Made by a program: the position numbers and the translations under genes. The notes under the pieces are model-generated. The model had not been told where the DNA came from. It saw only the letters and a program-made list of their open reading frames with translations, and searched no databases. A stretch of DNA of 64,000 nt from Bog-756 sp963831535 (GTDB lineage Bacteria > Actinomycetota > Acidimicrobiia > Acidimicrobiales > RAAP-2), in assembly GCA_963831535.1 (NCBI GenBank), contig CAWHQP010000005.1, forward strand, positions 186,001 through 250,000. Reading direction: 5' to 3'. How positions within the stretch are numbered: the stretch's first letter is position 1; every line of letters begins with the position of its first letter. Shown here piece by piece: positions 55,184 to 63,872 of the stretch.

Positions 55184-55501
55184 TCAGCGCTGGACCCGGA
55201 CCTCCACGCGGGACGGGCGTTCAGCCCCGGTCTCTTCGGCCACCCGGTCGAGCAGTTGGTCCCCCATCCCGCGCACCTGCGTGGCCCAGGCTGGGTGGTC
55301 GACACTGACCACCAGGGACTCCGTATCGAGTCGGACGGGTCGGACGTGCTCGGCCATCCCCGGTCCCACGATCTCGGACCAGTGAGCGAACAATCGCCCC
55401 AGTCCCCGCGAGTCCCTCATGCCCAGCTTCCTCGAGACGGCGTCGAGCGAGGCGTCGAGCGGCCGGGGCCCGGTGTCACCCCGGTCGGGGGGGGGCGACA
55501 C
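55184..55501 (-). CDS. DUF721 (DciA-related) protein
   Basis: This 105-residue protein starts at GTG 55501, sharing one base with the recF stop (TAG/GTG), so translation is coupled. It has the core V-S-R-K-L-G-M ... L-F-A-H-W-S-E-I-V-G-P-G-M-A-E-H followed by L-V-V-S-V-D-H-P-A-W-A-T-Q. Members of this family include DciA, which helps load the replicative helicase in bacteria without DnaC. Location between recF and gyrB fits a replication role. Confidence 0.85.
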   Translation of the reverse strand: MSPPPDRGDTGPRPLDASLDAVSRKLGMRDSRGLGRLFAHWSEIVGPGMAEHVRPVRLDTESLVVSVDHPAWATQVRGMGDQLLDRVAEETGAERPSRVEVRVQR

Positions 55502-56616
55502 TAGAGCGGCTCCGCGTCGTCACTGACCGCCGGAACCACCACGTCGGTCCTGCCCCCGGCCGCCACCCCGTAGACCCGGCCCGGCTCCACCTCCGGTGGC
55601 GCCGGGAGGGCCGTGGTCAAGAGGGCCTGTCCGCGGGGTAGTCCGGCCAAGAGGGCCTGTGAGCGGAACGGGTCGAGTTCCGAGAACACGTCGTCGAGCA
55701 GCAGTACCGGGGCCGACCCCAGGCGTTCGGTGGCCAGTTGGTGGCCAGCCAGCTGGAGGGCCAGGGCGAGCGAACGCTGTTCCCCTTGGGACGCGTGGGT
55801 CCTACTGGGCAGGCCGCCGACTGTAAGTTCGAGTTCGTCCCGGTGGGGGCCGACAGAGGAGACGCCCCGCTCGACGTCCTTCGGGCGCGATTCCGCCAAG
55901 GCCTCGGCGAGCCGTCCGGTCCACGACCGGAGGTAGGTCAGACCCAGGTCGGTCTCCGTTCCGGCCAACCGCGAATAGTGGATCCGGGCCAAGGGAGCCA
56001 GGTCCTCTACCAACTGCTCCCGGGCCTCTACGAGGGAGGTCCCAGCCAGGTCGAGGCGCGCATCCCACACGTCGAGGGTGTCGGCCACATCCGGAGCCAG
56101 CCGGCGGCCGGAGGAGCGCAGCAGTGCGGTCCGTTGCCGCAGGATCTTCTCCACATCCTCGGCGACCCGGGCTGCCTTCGGGTCCGCCACCGCCAGGGTT
56201 TCATCGAGGAACCGCCGGCGCTCTGCGGGTCCGGAGCGCACGACCCCGATGTCCTCGGGCGAGAACACGGTGGTCCGGAGGGCCTGGTGCAGGTCTCCCC
56301 GGCGTCTGACGCTCTGTCGGTTGACCATCGTCCGCGAGCGGCCCGTCGTCGAGATCTCCGCTTCGATGGTCACCGCCCGGCCCTCCACCAGGGTCTCGGC
56401 CCGGAGGATGGCGCGCTCCGCACCCCGTCGAACCATGGCTTCACGGGGGGACCCGCGGAACGACTGGAGCGTGGACAGGTAGCTGATCGCCTCGAGAACA
56501 CTGGTCTTACCGGCCCCGTTGCGGCCGGTGATGACTGTCGTCCCCCCGGGATCGGGTTCGATGGACAGTTGGATGATGTTGCGGAAATCGGTGATGGCCA
56601 GCGATACGAGGAACAC
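55501..56616 (-). CDS. recF: DNA recombination/repair protein RecF
   Basis: This 371-residue SMC-like ATPase has Walker A in G-R-N-G-A-G-K-T, the signature in H-A-S-Q-G-E-Q-R-S-L, and Walker B in V-L-L-L-D-D-V-F-S-E-L-D. With RecO and RecR it loads RecA at gaps. It is 22 bases downstream of dnaN, as usual. Confidence 0.97.
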   Translation of the reverse strand: MFLVSLAITDFRNIIQLSIEPDPGGTTVITGRNGAGKTSVLEAISYLSTLQSFRGSPREAMVRRGAERAILRAETLVEGRAVTIEAEISTTGRSRTMVNRQSVRRRGDLHQALRTTVFSPEDIGVVRSGPAERRRFLDETLAVADPKAARVAEDVEKILRQRTALLRSSGRRLAPDVADTLDVWDARLDLAGTSLVEAREQLVEDLAPLARIHYSRLAGTETDLGLTYLRSWTGRLAEALAESRPKDVERGVSSVGPHRDELELTVGGLPSRTHASQGEQRSLALALQLAGHQLATERLGSAPVLLLDDVFSELDPFRSQALLAGLPRGQALLTTALPAPPEVEPGRVYGVAAGGRTDVVVPAVSDDAEPL

Positions 56617-56638
56617 GGGGCGGCTGCTGCCGGCCGGT

Positions 56639-57796
56639 TCAGGACACCCGGACGGGCATCAACAGATACCGGAAGTTGGTCTCCTCTGCCGCCCGAACGG
56701 TGGCTGGTTTGGTGGCGTCCACGGTCTCAAGGAGTACCTCGTCCCCGGTGACCGCCTCCACCCCGTCGATGAGGTAGGTGGGATTGAAGGCGATCGTCAA
56801 CTCGGTGCCGTCGAAGTCCGCGTCGACGGTCTCACTGGCGTCTCCCACCTCCTGGGACACCACCGTCAGGTCCACCCCGCCCGGACGCATCGACAGCCGC
56901 ACCGGTGTGGTGTTGTCACGAACCAGTAGTCGCACCCGTCGCAGCGCGTCGAGCAGCGAGTCCTTGCCCACGTGCAGTCGGTTGGGGTACTCGGCCGGGA
57001 TGAGCTGGCGGTAGTCGGGGTAGCTGCCGTCGAGCAGCCGGGTGCTCACCTTGACTCCGCCTGCGGTGAAGGTCACGTCGTGATCACCGACCGATAGTCC
57101 CACCGTCGGCCCGACCCCTCCGTTGTCGTGGTCGCCTTCCTTCGTCGAGCCGGTCTCCTTTCCGGCCGATCCGAGCACCGAAAGCCTCTGTAGCTCAGCC
57201 AGCGCCCTGGCCGGTACCAGAATCTGCGCACTGTCCACCAGGGCGTCACTCCCGTCGATGTCCCGCATAGCTAACCGGTAGGAATCGGTGGCCACCAGTC
57301 GCACCCCGCTCCCCTCCGCGGCGATGAGCACGCCGGTCAGCAACGGTCGGGCATCGTCACCGGAAGCGGCCCGCACCACCTGACGCAACGCGCTGGCCAG
57401 GCTGTCGGCAGGGAGGAATGTTGCCGGTTGGGGGGGCTCAGGCAGGCTCGGGAAGTCATCCACCGGGAACGTCCGGAGACTGAAGCGCGAACGCGCCGCA
57501 CCGATCTCGACCTTTTCCCCCTCCGAGTCGATGGTCACCGCCCCGGGCTCGAGCGACCGGACGATGTCAGCCAGGAGCCGGGCCGGAGCTACACAGACGC
57601 CATCCGTGATCCCGATGGCTTCCGTGGAAGCGTGCACTGTCAGGTCCAGATCGGTACCCACTACGGCGAGGTGATTGCCCGAAACCTCGATCCTGACCCC
57701 GCCCAGAGCCATAGCGGTGGTACGCGCACTGACGGCACGGCCTGCAGTGGTCAGTACCTCCACCAAGGAGTCACGCTCGCATCGAAACTTCACCAA
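56639..57796 (-). CDS. dnaN: DNA polymerase III beta sliding clamp
   Basis: This 385-residue protein has three tandem clamp domains. Typical segments are V-K-F-R-C-E-R-D-S-L at the N-terminus, a central R-S-R-F-S-L-R-T-F-P-V-D-D-F-P and the C-terminal Y-L-L-M-P-V-R. The start at ATG 57796 follows AAGGAG. It lies between recF and the dnaA-dnaN origin gap. Confidence 0.97.
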   Translation of the reverse strand: MVKFRCERDSLVEVLTTAGRAVSARTTAMALGGVRIEVSGNHLAVVGTDLDLTVHASTEAIGITDGVCVAPARLLADIVRSLEPGAVTIDSEGEKVEIGAARSRFSLRTFPVDDFPSLPEPPQPATFLPADSLASALRQVVRAASGDDARPLLTGVLIAAEGSGVRLVATDSYRLAMRDIDGSDALVDSAQILVPARALAELQRLSVLGSAGKETGSTKEGDHDNGGVGPTVGLSVGDHDVTFTAGGVKVSTRLLDGSYPDYRQLIPAEYPNRLHVGKDSLLDALRRVRLLVRDNTTPVRLSMRPGGVDLTVVSQEVGDASETVDADFDGTELTIAFNPTYLIDGVEAVTGDEVLLETVDATKPATVRAAEETNFRYLLMPVRVS

Positions 57797-58137
57797 GGAG
57801 TCCTTTCTCGTTTTTGTTTTATAGATCTAATTGAGTAGTGATGGTAATAAGCCCTGTGGATTGGGGATGAACGGGCAACAGACCAGGTCACAAGGGGTTC
57901 GGTCGTCCCCGCTCTGTCCACTGTTTCCTGTGGTGACCTCCCGAAGGGTGTGCGGAGGGTGACAGGTTATGGACAAGTTCACCGAGGTTCACAGAATTAC
58001 CCCAGATGTGATCGCAGATATCCACAGATAGTGCACAACCTCTGGAAAGAAGAAGCCGACCGTCAGGCGACCCAGGGACGCCGAAACGTGACAACGGAAG
58101 GGAGGGATCGATTTCCGGGAGGATGGTCAACCGTCGA
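57797..58137. other. Probable replication origin (oriC) in the dnaA-dnaN gap
   Basis: This 341-base non-coding gap sits between dnaN and dnaA. It holds an AT-rich stretch near 57804-57850 (TTTTTGTTTTATAGATCTAATT), a candidate unwinding element, and DnaA-box-like sites: ATATCCACA at 58018-58026 and weaker TGTGGATTG at 57855-57863 and TTATGGACA at 57967-57975. Gene context is the classical actinobacterial origin. The boxes match the consensus imperfectly, so the origin call rests on context as well. Confidence 0.8.
58018..58026 (+). promoter_or_regulatory. DnaA box (ATATCCACA)
   Basis: One mismatch to TTATCCACA. The same 9-mer occurs at 59523-59531 and 59591-59599. Confidence 0.65.
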
Positions 58138-59550
58138 TCACGCACCGCTCTTGATCCGAACGATGAGATCGGTGACCTGGTTGTAGATCTGATGGCGCTC
58201 CTTCATCAGTCCGGCGATCTTGTCTACGGCGTGCATCACCGTGGAGTGGTCACGACCGCCGAATTCGCGGCCGATGGCCGGATAGCTGAAGTCGGTCAGC
58301 TCGCGGAAGACATACATGCTGACCTGGCGGGCCGTCACCAAGGGGCGACGTCGGTTAGGACCGCACAGCTCCTCTACGGAGAAACCGAAGGTCTCCGATG
58401 TCGCCTCCAGGATCACCTGGGGGGTGATTCGCCGCGGTTGGTGAGCCGAAACGATGTCGGAGAGGACCTGCTCGGCCAATTCCCTGCTCATGGGCTGTCG
58501 GTAGAGGCTGGCGAAGGCCGTGACCCGGATCAGCGCCCCCTCCAGTTCCCGGATGTTGTCCTTTACGTGGGTGGCGATGAAGTCCAAGACGTCGTCGGGC
58601 ACGTCGACCTGCTCGTGCTCGGCCTTGGCCTGGAGAATGGCCAGACGGGTCTCGAGGTCGGGGGGCTGGACGATGGTGATCAGTCCGGAGAGGAACCGGC
58701 TGCGCAGCCGGTCTTCCAGGGTGGCGATGGACTTGGGGGGTCGGTCTGAGGTGAGGACGATCTGCTTGGATGCCCCGTACAGCGAGTTGAACGTGTGGAA
58801 GAACTCTTCTTGGAGCGACTCCTTGCGTTCCATGAACTGGACGTCGTCAATGAGGAGCACGTCGCACTCGCGGTAGCGGCGCTTGAACGCGGTGGTGGCG
58901 TTGGTTCGGATGGCGTCGACGAATTCGTTCATGTAGGTCTCGGTGGTGAGATACCGAACATGACGACCGCTGAAGTTGTCCAGCACGTAGTTGCCGATGG
59001 CGTGGAGGAGGTGGGTCTTCCCGAGTCCGGCATCCCCGTAGATGAATAGCGGGTTGTAAGACTGGGCCGGCGACTCGGCCACCGACTGGGCGGCGGCGTG
59101 TGCAAACCGGTTGGACGAAGCGATCACGAAGGTGTCGAACGTGTAGCGGGGGTCGAGAACGGGCGAATCGAAGGTAGTGCCGGGACGACCGTTGGTCGAG
59201 GACGAGGTGTCCCGCCAGGACCCTGAAGGAAGGTCGGGGGGAGCAGGGGCCGGATCTGTGACCCGGGCGGCCGAAGCCGACTCCTCGGCCGGTTGGGGGA
59301 CGGGGGCCACCACCTCGAGCTGGACGACGAGATCGCGTCCCACTGTACCGGTCACCGTGTCCTGGATGAGGCCGAGGAACCGAGACTCGACGCGATCCCG
59401 GATCAGGGTGTTCGGGACACCGAGGACGATCTCTCCGCCTTCGATGGACAAGGGCGTGATTCCGGACAGGTAGGCCTGCCAGATGGAGTCGGAGACCTGC
59501 TCACGCAAGGCCTCAGAGCACAATATCCACAACTCGTCTGTATCGTTCAC
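58138..59550 (-). CDS. dnaA: Chromosomal replication initiator DnaA
   Basis: This 470-residue protein starts at GTG 59550 (V-N-D-T-D-E-L-W). Domain I is followed by a variable linker and an AAA+ domain with Walker A G-D-A-G-L-G-K-T-H-L and Walker B L-L-I-D-D-V-Q-F. Domain IV has the DnaA-box recognition signature G-G-R-D-H-S-T-V-M-H-A. A DnaA box lies inside its 5' end and another just upstream, suggesting autoregulation. Confidence 0.97.
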   Translation of the reverse strand: MNDTDELWILCSEALREQVSDSIWQAYLSGITPLSIEGGEIVLGVPNTLIRDRVESRFLGLIQDTVTGTVGRDLVVQLEVVAPVPQPAEESASAARVTDPAPAPPDLPSGSWRDTSSSTNGRPGTTFDSPVLDPRYTFDTFVIASSNRFAHAAAQSVAESPAQSYNPLFIYGDAGLGKTHLLHAIGNYVLDNFSGRHVRYLTTETYMNEFVDAIRTNATTAFKRRYRECDVLLIDDVQFMERKESLQEEFFHTFNSLYGASKQIVLTSDRPPKSIATLEDRLRSRFLSGLITIVQPPDLETRLAILQAKAEHEQVDVPDDVLDFIATHVKDNIRELEGALIRVTAFASLYRQPMSRELAEQVLSDIVSAHQPRRITPQVILEATSETFGFSVEELCGPNRRRPLVTARQVSMYVFRELTDFSYPAIGREFGGRDHSTVMHAVDKIAGLMKERHQIYNQVTDLIVRIKSGA

Positions 59551-59906
59551 GTGGGCCTCCGCCCTTGGACGGCTCGATCGGTCCACAAAGATATCCACAG
59601 CTGTGGACGAGTACCGATGGGTATGCGCCCCCTCAGGATCGGGGGTGGAGCGCCGTGCCGTCTTGTTGTCCTGCGTCGATCTCCGGGGCAAGCGATGTGA
59701 CGGATGGCGTTCCAACCGTCCGGCAGCGATGCTTGCTGTGTTCGGAACGGTACACCGTGACCACTCAGCGTGCCTCCCCACGTTCGACTAGAGCGGAAGT
59801 GGATTCGCGCCTAGCATGTAGGGGAATGCCCTGATCCCAGTGACCGGGCCCCCTGCCGAACGCGACGCCAATGTCCCCGGTTCAGGGAGAGGAAGGATGT
59901 GGATGG
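59551..59906. promoter_or_regulatory. Divergent dnaA/rpmH control region with DnaA boxes
   Basis: This 356-base gap lies between the dnaA and rpmH starts. ATATCCACA at 59591-59599 overlaps the perfect palindrome TCCACAGCTGTGGA (59594-59607), so two DnaA-type half-sites face each other. GTCCACAAAG precedes it at 59581. These suit DnaA autoregulation or origin function. The part near rpmH (59700-59906) shows no promoter I can call with confidence. Confidence 0.65.
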
Positions 59907-60041
59907 ATGAAACGTACTTATCAGCCAAACGTACGCAAACGGGCCAAGACCCACGGCTTCCGCAAGCGGATGTCGACGAAGGCCGGCCGGGCGGTGATCC
60001 GGTCGCGCCGGGCGAAGGGACGCCATCGCCTGTCGGTGTGA
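59907..60041 (+). CDS. rpmH: Ribosomal protein bL34
   Basis: This 44-residue, strongly basic protein begins M-K-R-T-Y-Q-P-N-V-R-K-R and ends R-A-K-G-R-H-R-L-S-V, the invariant bL34 pattern. It starts at ATG 59907 behind AGGAAGGA. The rnpA start (GTG 60038) overlaps its last codon and stop. It is part of the large ribosomal subunit. Confidence 0.97.
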   Translation: MKRTYQPNVRKRAKTHGFRKRMSTKAGRAVIRSRRAKGRHRLSV

Positions 60042-60424
60042 CTTCCCGAAAGGGTTCCCGAACGGCTCTGGCGCCGATCCGGTCGCGGCACACCTTCGAG
60101 GACTTGAGGCGTTCCAGGGTTCGGGGGCGGTCCGGTCCTCTGACCGTGGCATTTATCTCACAAAATACCTGGTCACAATGCGAAGTGGCCTACGCGATCA
60201 ACAGGAAATTGGGAAATGCGGTGACGAGGAACAGGCTGCGGCGACGGCTACGGTCGATCCTCTCCGGACATACGCCCCCGCTGCCGGCGGGTGCCTACCT
60301 CATCCGCACGGGACCAGAAGCGCCCCTCTTGGCGTTCGACGAACTGAAGGTGGCCATGAGTCAAGCGCTGGAACAAGTCGTGCGACGGACGAACGACCTC
60401 GACACCGTGGCCAGAGTGCGCTGA
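60038..60424 (+). CDS. rnpA: Ribonuclease P protein component
   Basis: This 128-residue basic protein starts at GTG 60038 inside the GTGA overlap with rpmH. The family fingerprint is N-R-L-R-R-R-L-R in A-V-T-R-N-R-L-R-R-R-L-R, preceded by A-Y-A-I-N-R-K-L-G-N. It helps the RNase P RNA cut tRNA 5' leaders. Its stop shares one base with the yidD start. Confidence 0.95.
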   Translation: MTSRKGSRTALAPIRSRHTFEDLRRSRVRGRSGPLTVAFISQNTWSQCEVAYAINRKLGNAVTRNRLRRRLRSILSGHTPPLPAGAYLIRTGPEAPLLAFDELKVAMSQALEQVVRRTNDLDTVARVR

Positions 60425-60729
60425 TGACGCCACTGGCCACCGAGGAGTTGCCACCGACCACCCTCGCGGGGGTGCACACGGCCTCTCCGGGACGTGCGAC
60501 GAGGGTGGCGACCAGGGCGATCCGCGGCTACCAGATGGTCCGCAGCGGCCGACCCACCGGCTGTCGGTTCATCCCGAGCTGTTCGGCGTACGCCATTGAG
60601 GCCATGGAGCAGCACGGAGCCCTCCGAGGTGGAGCCCTGGCTGTACGTCGACTGGCCCGGTGTACCCCTTGGGGCGGACACGGTGTTGATCCCGTCCCCG
60701 ACCGGAGGACCCCATGTACGCATCCATAA
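60424..60729 (+). CDS. yidD: YidD membrane-insertion efficiency factor
   Basis: This 101-residue protein starts at ATG 60424 (one base shared with the rnpA stop). The core G-Y-Q-M-V-R-S-G ... C-R-F-I-P-S-C-S-A-Y-A-I-E-A and R-C-T-P-W-G-G-H-G-V-D-P-V-P are diagnostic. It assists YidC-dependent membrane insertion. The next gene, yidC, overlaps its end by 16 bases. Confidence 0.95.
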   Translation: MTPLATEELPPTTLAGVHTASPGRATRVATRAIRGYQMVRSGRPTGCRFIPSCSAYAIEAMEQHGALRGGALAVRRLARCTPWGGHGVDPVPDRRTPCTHP

Positions 60730-62015
60730 CCACGCCGATCGGCAAGATCTTCCAACCGCTCCTGGACGCGGTCGGTGCCGTCCTGGCCTTCTTCTACTCG
60801 CTGGTCCCGAACTATCCGGTGGATGTTGCGCTGCTGACCATCGTGATCATGGCCCTGCTCACCCCCCTGACGGTGAAGAGCACCAAGAACATGGCGGCCA
60901 TGCAGGCATTGGGTCCGGAGATGAAGAAGCTCCAGGCGAAGTACAAGGGCGCCGAAAACCGAGCCCAGCTTAATGAAGAAATGATGAAGCTCTATAAAGA
61001 GCACAAAGTAAATCCAGCATCTGGGTGTCTTCCGATGCTATTGCAGATGCCCGCTTTCTTTATTCTCTACAGCGTAATTCGCGGAATGACCAACATCGTG
61101 ACCGTCCCAGCCCATACTGTCGATGGCCTCCAGGTTGCGGCAAAGACGACGGCCTTGCCGCGGTACATCCCGAAGACCAGCGAGATGTATCACAACATCG
61201 TGGCGGCCCATGGCCAGCTCATCTCCTTTGGAATGGATTTCTCCGACAAGTTGCTGTCGAAGCACAGCTCGATCTTCGTGGCCATTCCTTATCTACTGTT
61301 AGTGGTGGGATCGGTCGGGCTCCAGTACCTCCAGATGTCTCGACTCAACAAGAGAAACGGCGGGGCCGCACAGGCCAATCCGCAGGCGGCCATGTTGCAG
61401 AAATACATGCCGCTCATATTCGGATTTATTTATATAAATGTCGCAGCAATTCTGAATGTCTATTTCATCGTTTCCAGCGCGATCCGGATTGCCACGCAGG
61501 AAATTCTGTTCCGAAAGGGCATGGTCGGTGGTCCACCGGTGCCTCCGACGGTGGATGTCACCGCCACCGAATCGAAGAAGCCGAAGGGGCCGGTCGTGGA
61601 CCGGACCGAACGGGCGCTACCCAAACCGAAGGCGAGCCCGGGTACCGGGACGGCGAAGAGCCCGGGTTCGGGAACGGCGAAGAAGAGGACAGCAGCCCCC
61701 TCGGGTTCGGGGAGCTCCGCAGGAGCGAACGGCACGAGCAACGGCCGCAACCGTCGCGCCGCGCCGGCTGCTGCCGCCGACGTTGATGCCACGGCCACGG
61801 TCAAGCGTGCGAGTTCGGGCAACGGGTCCAACGGGTCCAACGGCAAGCGGACCCCGAGCTCGTCAAGCGGTAGTGGATCCCGCCGACCGGCAAAGCCTTC
61901 GGGCAACGGGAGCAACGGCAACGGATCTCGCGGATCCCGTACGGCCCCGAGTAGTTCCGAGGCTCCGAAGGAGCATCCGCGCTCGAAGGCCAAGCGTGAG
62001 CGAAAGGCGCGTTAG
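60714..62015 (+). CDS. yidC: Membrane protein insertase YidC/Oxa1
   Basis: This 433-residue protein has the five-helix insertase core: F-F-Y-S-L-V-P-N-Y, then L-T-P-L-T-V-K-S-T-K-N-M (the cytoplasmic hairpin start), N-P-A-S-G-C-L-P-M-L-L-Q-M-P, and the last helices. It lacks the large periplasmic domain of E. coli YidC, as in Gram-positives. The C-terminal ~120 residues are a low-complexity tail rich in Gly, Ser, Asn, Pro and Lys/Arg, ending very basic (K-A-K-R-E-R-K-A-R), which may bind ribosomes. Confidence 0.96.
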   Translation: MYASITTPIGKIFQPLLDAVGAVLAFFYSLVPNYPVDVALLTIVIMALLTPLTVKSTKNMAAMQALGPEMKKLQAKYKGAENRAQLNEEMMKLYKEHKVNPASGCLPMLLQMPAFFILYSVIRGMTNIVTVPAHTVDGLQVAAKTTALPRYIPKTSEMYHNIVAAHGQLISFGMDFSDKLLSKHSSIFVAIPYLLLVVGSVGLQYLQMSRLNKRNGGAAQANPQAAMLQKYMPLIFGFIYINVAAILNVYFIVSSAIRIATQEILFRKGMVGGPPVPPTVDVTATESKKPKGPVVDRTERALPKPKASPGTGTAKSPGSGTAKKRTAAPSGSGSSAGANGTSNGRNRRAAPAAAADVDATATVKRASSGNGSNGSNGKRTPSSSSGSGSRRPAKPSGNGSNGNGSRGSRTAPSSSEAPKEHPRSKAKRERKAR

Positions 62016-62018
62016 AGC

Positions 62019-63050
62019 GTGGAGTGGGTGGAAGCCAGTGGTAAGTCGCTGCCCGAGGCCAAGGAGATCGTGCTCGATCTGCTCGGCGTGGCCGAGGACG
62101 ACGCCGAGTTCGTAGTCCTGAGTGAGCCCAAATCCGGGCTGTTCGGCAGAGTGCGGGGTGAAGCACGGGTCCAGGCCCGCGTTCGCCCGGTCGCTCCCCC
62201 ACCGAAGCGGGGCCGTCGACAACGGCCGGATCGCAACCGTGGCGGCGGGGATCGGCCCCGGGGAGCAGGTTCGGCTGGGGGTAGGGGCGGTGGCAATGGA
62301 CGAGGTGAACGGTCCCGGAGCGGTGGTGGCGCAGGACCTCCGGGTGGATCCCCCAGCGGTGACGACCGGGGATCGGCGGATACTGGCCGTACAGACCGGG
62401 CCGCTGCTGCCGGCGATGTCGGGCAGGAAGTGTCATCCAACGGAGCGGGTCGGTCGTCCTCGTCCGGCAATGGGCGGAAGCGTGGATCACGCGGGGGTGG
62501 CCCAAATGGGGGACGACCGAAAGCGCAGTCGAAGCAAGGATCCGGTCAGAGCACCGGAGATAGTGAGGACACCATGGAAGAGTCACTGACCCTCGAGCAA
62601 CAAGGTGAGGCGGCGACCGAGTTCGTAGCCGGGCTGGTGCGGGAATTCGGACTGGATGCCGACGTCGGGTTCGTCGAGTTGGACGAGGACACGGTGCAGG
62701 TGGCGGCCACAGGCGACGACCTCGGCCTGCTGGTTGGACCACGCGGGGCCACGCTGTCCGCGGTCCAGGATCTGACGCGCACTTTCGTCCAGCGGCAGTC
62801 TGAGGTGCGGACGGACCGCATCCTGGTCGACGTCGGTGGTTACCGGGAGAAGCGGGCGGCGGCCCTGCGACGGTTTACCGAGGGAATCGTCGAGGAGGTC
62901 AAGGCCTCGGGCGAGGAGCAGGCCCTGGAGCCTATGTCGCCAGCCGACCGCAAGGTCGTGCACGACACCGTCAATGAGATTGATGGGGTCGAGACCCGAT
63001 CCGACGGCACCGAGCCTTCGAGGTACGTGGTGATCCAACCCTCGAGTTGA
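62019..63050 (+). CDS. jag: Jag/KhpB RNA-binding protein
   Basis: This 343-residue protein starts at GTG 62019, four bases after the yidC stop. An N-terminal Jag_N domain (S-L-P-E-A-K-E-I-V-L-D-L-L-G-V) is followed by a long, disordered linker rich in Gly, Arg and Ser. A KH domain with G-P-R-G and an R3H domain with R-K-V-V-H-D-T follow. The family binds RNA and affects cell elongation and division. Its neighbour yidC is conserved. Confidence 0.94.
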   Translation: MEWVEASGKSLPEAKEIVLDLLGVAEDDAEFVVLSEPKSGLFGRVRGEARVQARVRPVAPPPKRGRRQRPDRNRGGGDRPRGAGSAGGRGGGNGRGERSRSGGGAGPPGGSPSGDDRGSADTGRTDRAAAAGDVGQEVSSNGAGRSSSSGNGRKRGSRGGGPNGGRPKAQSKQGSGQSTGDSEDTMEESLTLEQQGEAATEFVAGLVREFGLDADVGFVELDEDTVQVAATGDDLGLLVGPRGATLSAVQDLTRTFVQRQSEVRTDRILVDVGGYREKRAAALRRFTEGIVEEVKASGEEQALEPMSPADRKVVHDTVNEIDGVETRSDGTEPSRYVVIQPSS

Positions 63051-63081
63051 GCATCATGAGGGTTGGCCCACCGTGGCGAGG

Positions 63082-63110
63082 AACGGCACCGGGCTTGGCC
63101 CGGTGCCGTT
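63082..63110 (+). terminator. Rho-independent-type terminator after jag
   Basis: A perfect 13-base stem (AACGGCACCGGGC and its complement) with a TTG loop is followed by TGAATTTG. It lies between the jag stop and the rsmG start. Confidence 0.75.
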
Positions 63111-63203
63111 TGAATTTGAGGAGCTGGCTTGTGCGGCGGGACGTCGTGGTCGGCAGCCAGGCCGATAGCCCGGTTCGCCTTACCCGGTTTGGGTCGGGTC
63201 GCC

Positions 63204-63872
63204 ATGAGTGTTGATGCAGAACTCCCGAGTCTCCGTACCCGGGTGGCGAACGAGGTGGTGGCCACGCTCGTGCGCTCCGCCGGTCGGGGATTCCTGGGAA
63301 GTATGCCGGTGGATGAACAGATCGACCACGCATTGGGATTTGTGGTCGCGGCGGAGGCCACCCTGGGCGGCCCACCGGATTCGGTGGCCGATCTCGGGAC
63401 CGGAGGAGGCGTTCCGGGATTGGTCCTCTTCTCGTGTTGGCCTGGGTGTCGCCTGGTGCTGATGGACGGCAACCAGAGGCGGACCGAGTTCCTGGCGGAG
63501 CAGGTGGCCGGCTGGATCGGTGCTCCGGCGATCGAGGTGGTCCGGGGACGGGCGGAGGATCTTGGTCGGGATGACCGGTATCGACGGCAGTTCGATCTGG
63601 TGACCGCCCGTTCGTTCGGCAGGCCGTCAGTGACAGCAGAGTGTGGCGCACCGCTCCTTGGACCGCGCGGAGTGATGGTGGTGTCGGAGCCTCCTGAAGA
63701 CGAAGTCGAGACTCGCTGGCCCGAAGCCGGATTGGCCGTGCTCGGTATGAGCCGGGGTGCGCGGACCCGCCTCGAAGGTCGGTTCAGCTATCAGGTCCTG
63801 GTCAAGTCTGGCGAGACCCCCGACCGCTATCCACGCCGGGTGGGTATACCGGCCAAGCGCCCGCTCTTCTGA
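63204..63872 (+). CDS. rsmG: 16S rRNA (guanine527-N7)-methyltransferase
   Basis: This 222-residue cytosolic methyltransferase starts at ATG 63204. The SAM-binding motif is A-D-L-G-T-G-G-G-V-P-G-L, followed by L-V-L-M-D-G-N-Q-R-R in motif II. It modifies G527 of 16S rRNA; loss gives low-level streptomycin resistance in other bacteria. A long upstream extension to 63129 is rejected. In many actinobacteria parA follows, but the last 128 bases of the window hold no supported gene. Confidence 0.93.
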   Translation: MSVDAELPSLRTRVANEVVATLVRSAGRGFLGSMPVDEQIDHALGFVVAAEATLGGPPDSVADLGTGGGVPGLVLFSCWPGCRLVLMDGNQRRTEFLAEQVAGWIGAPAIEVVRGRAEDLGRDDRYRRQFDLVTARSFGRPSVTAECGAPLLGPRGVMVVSEPPEDEVETRWPEAGLAVLGMSRGARTRLEGRFSYQVLVKSGETPDRYPRRVGIPAKRPLF

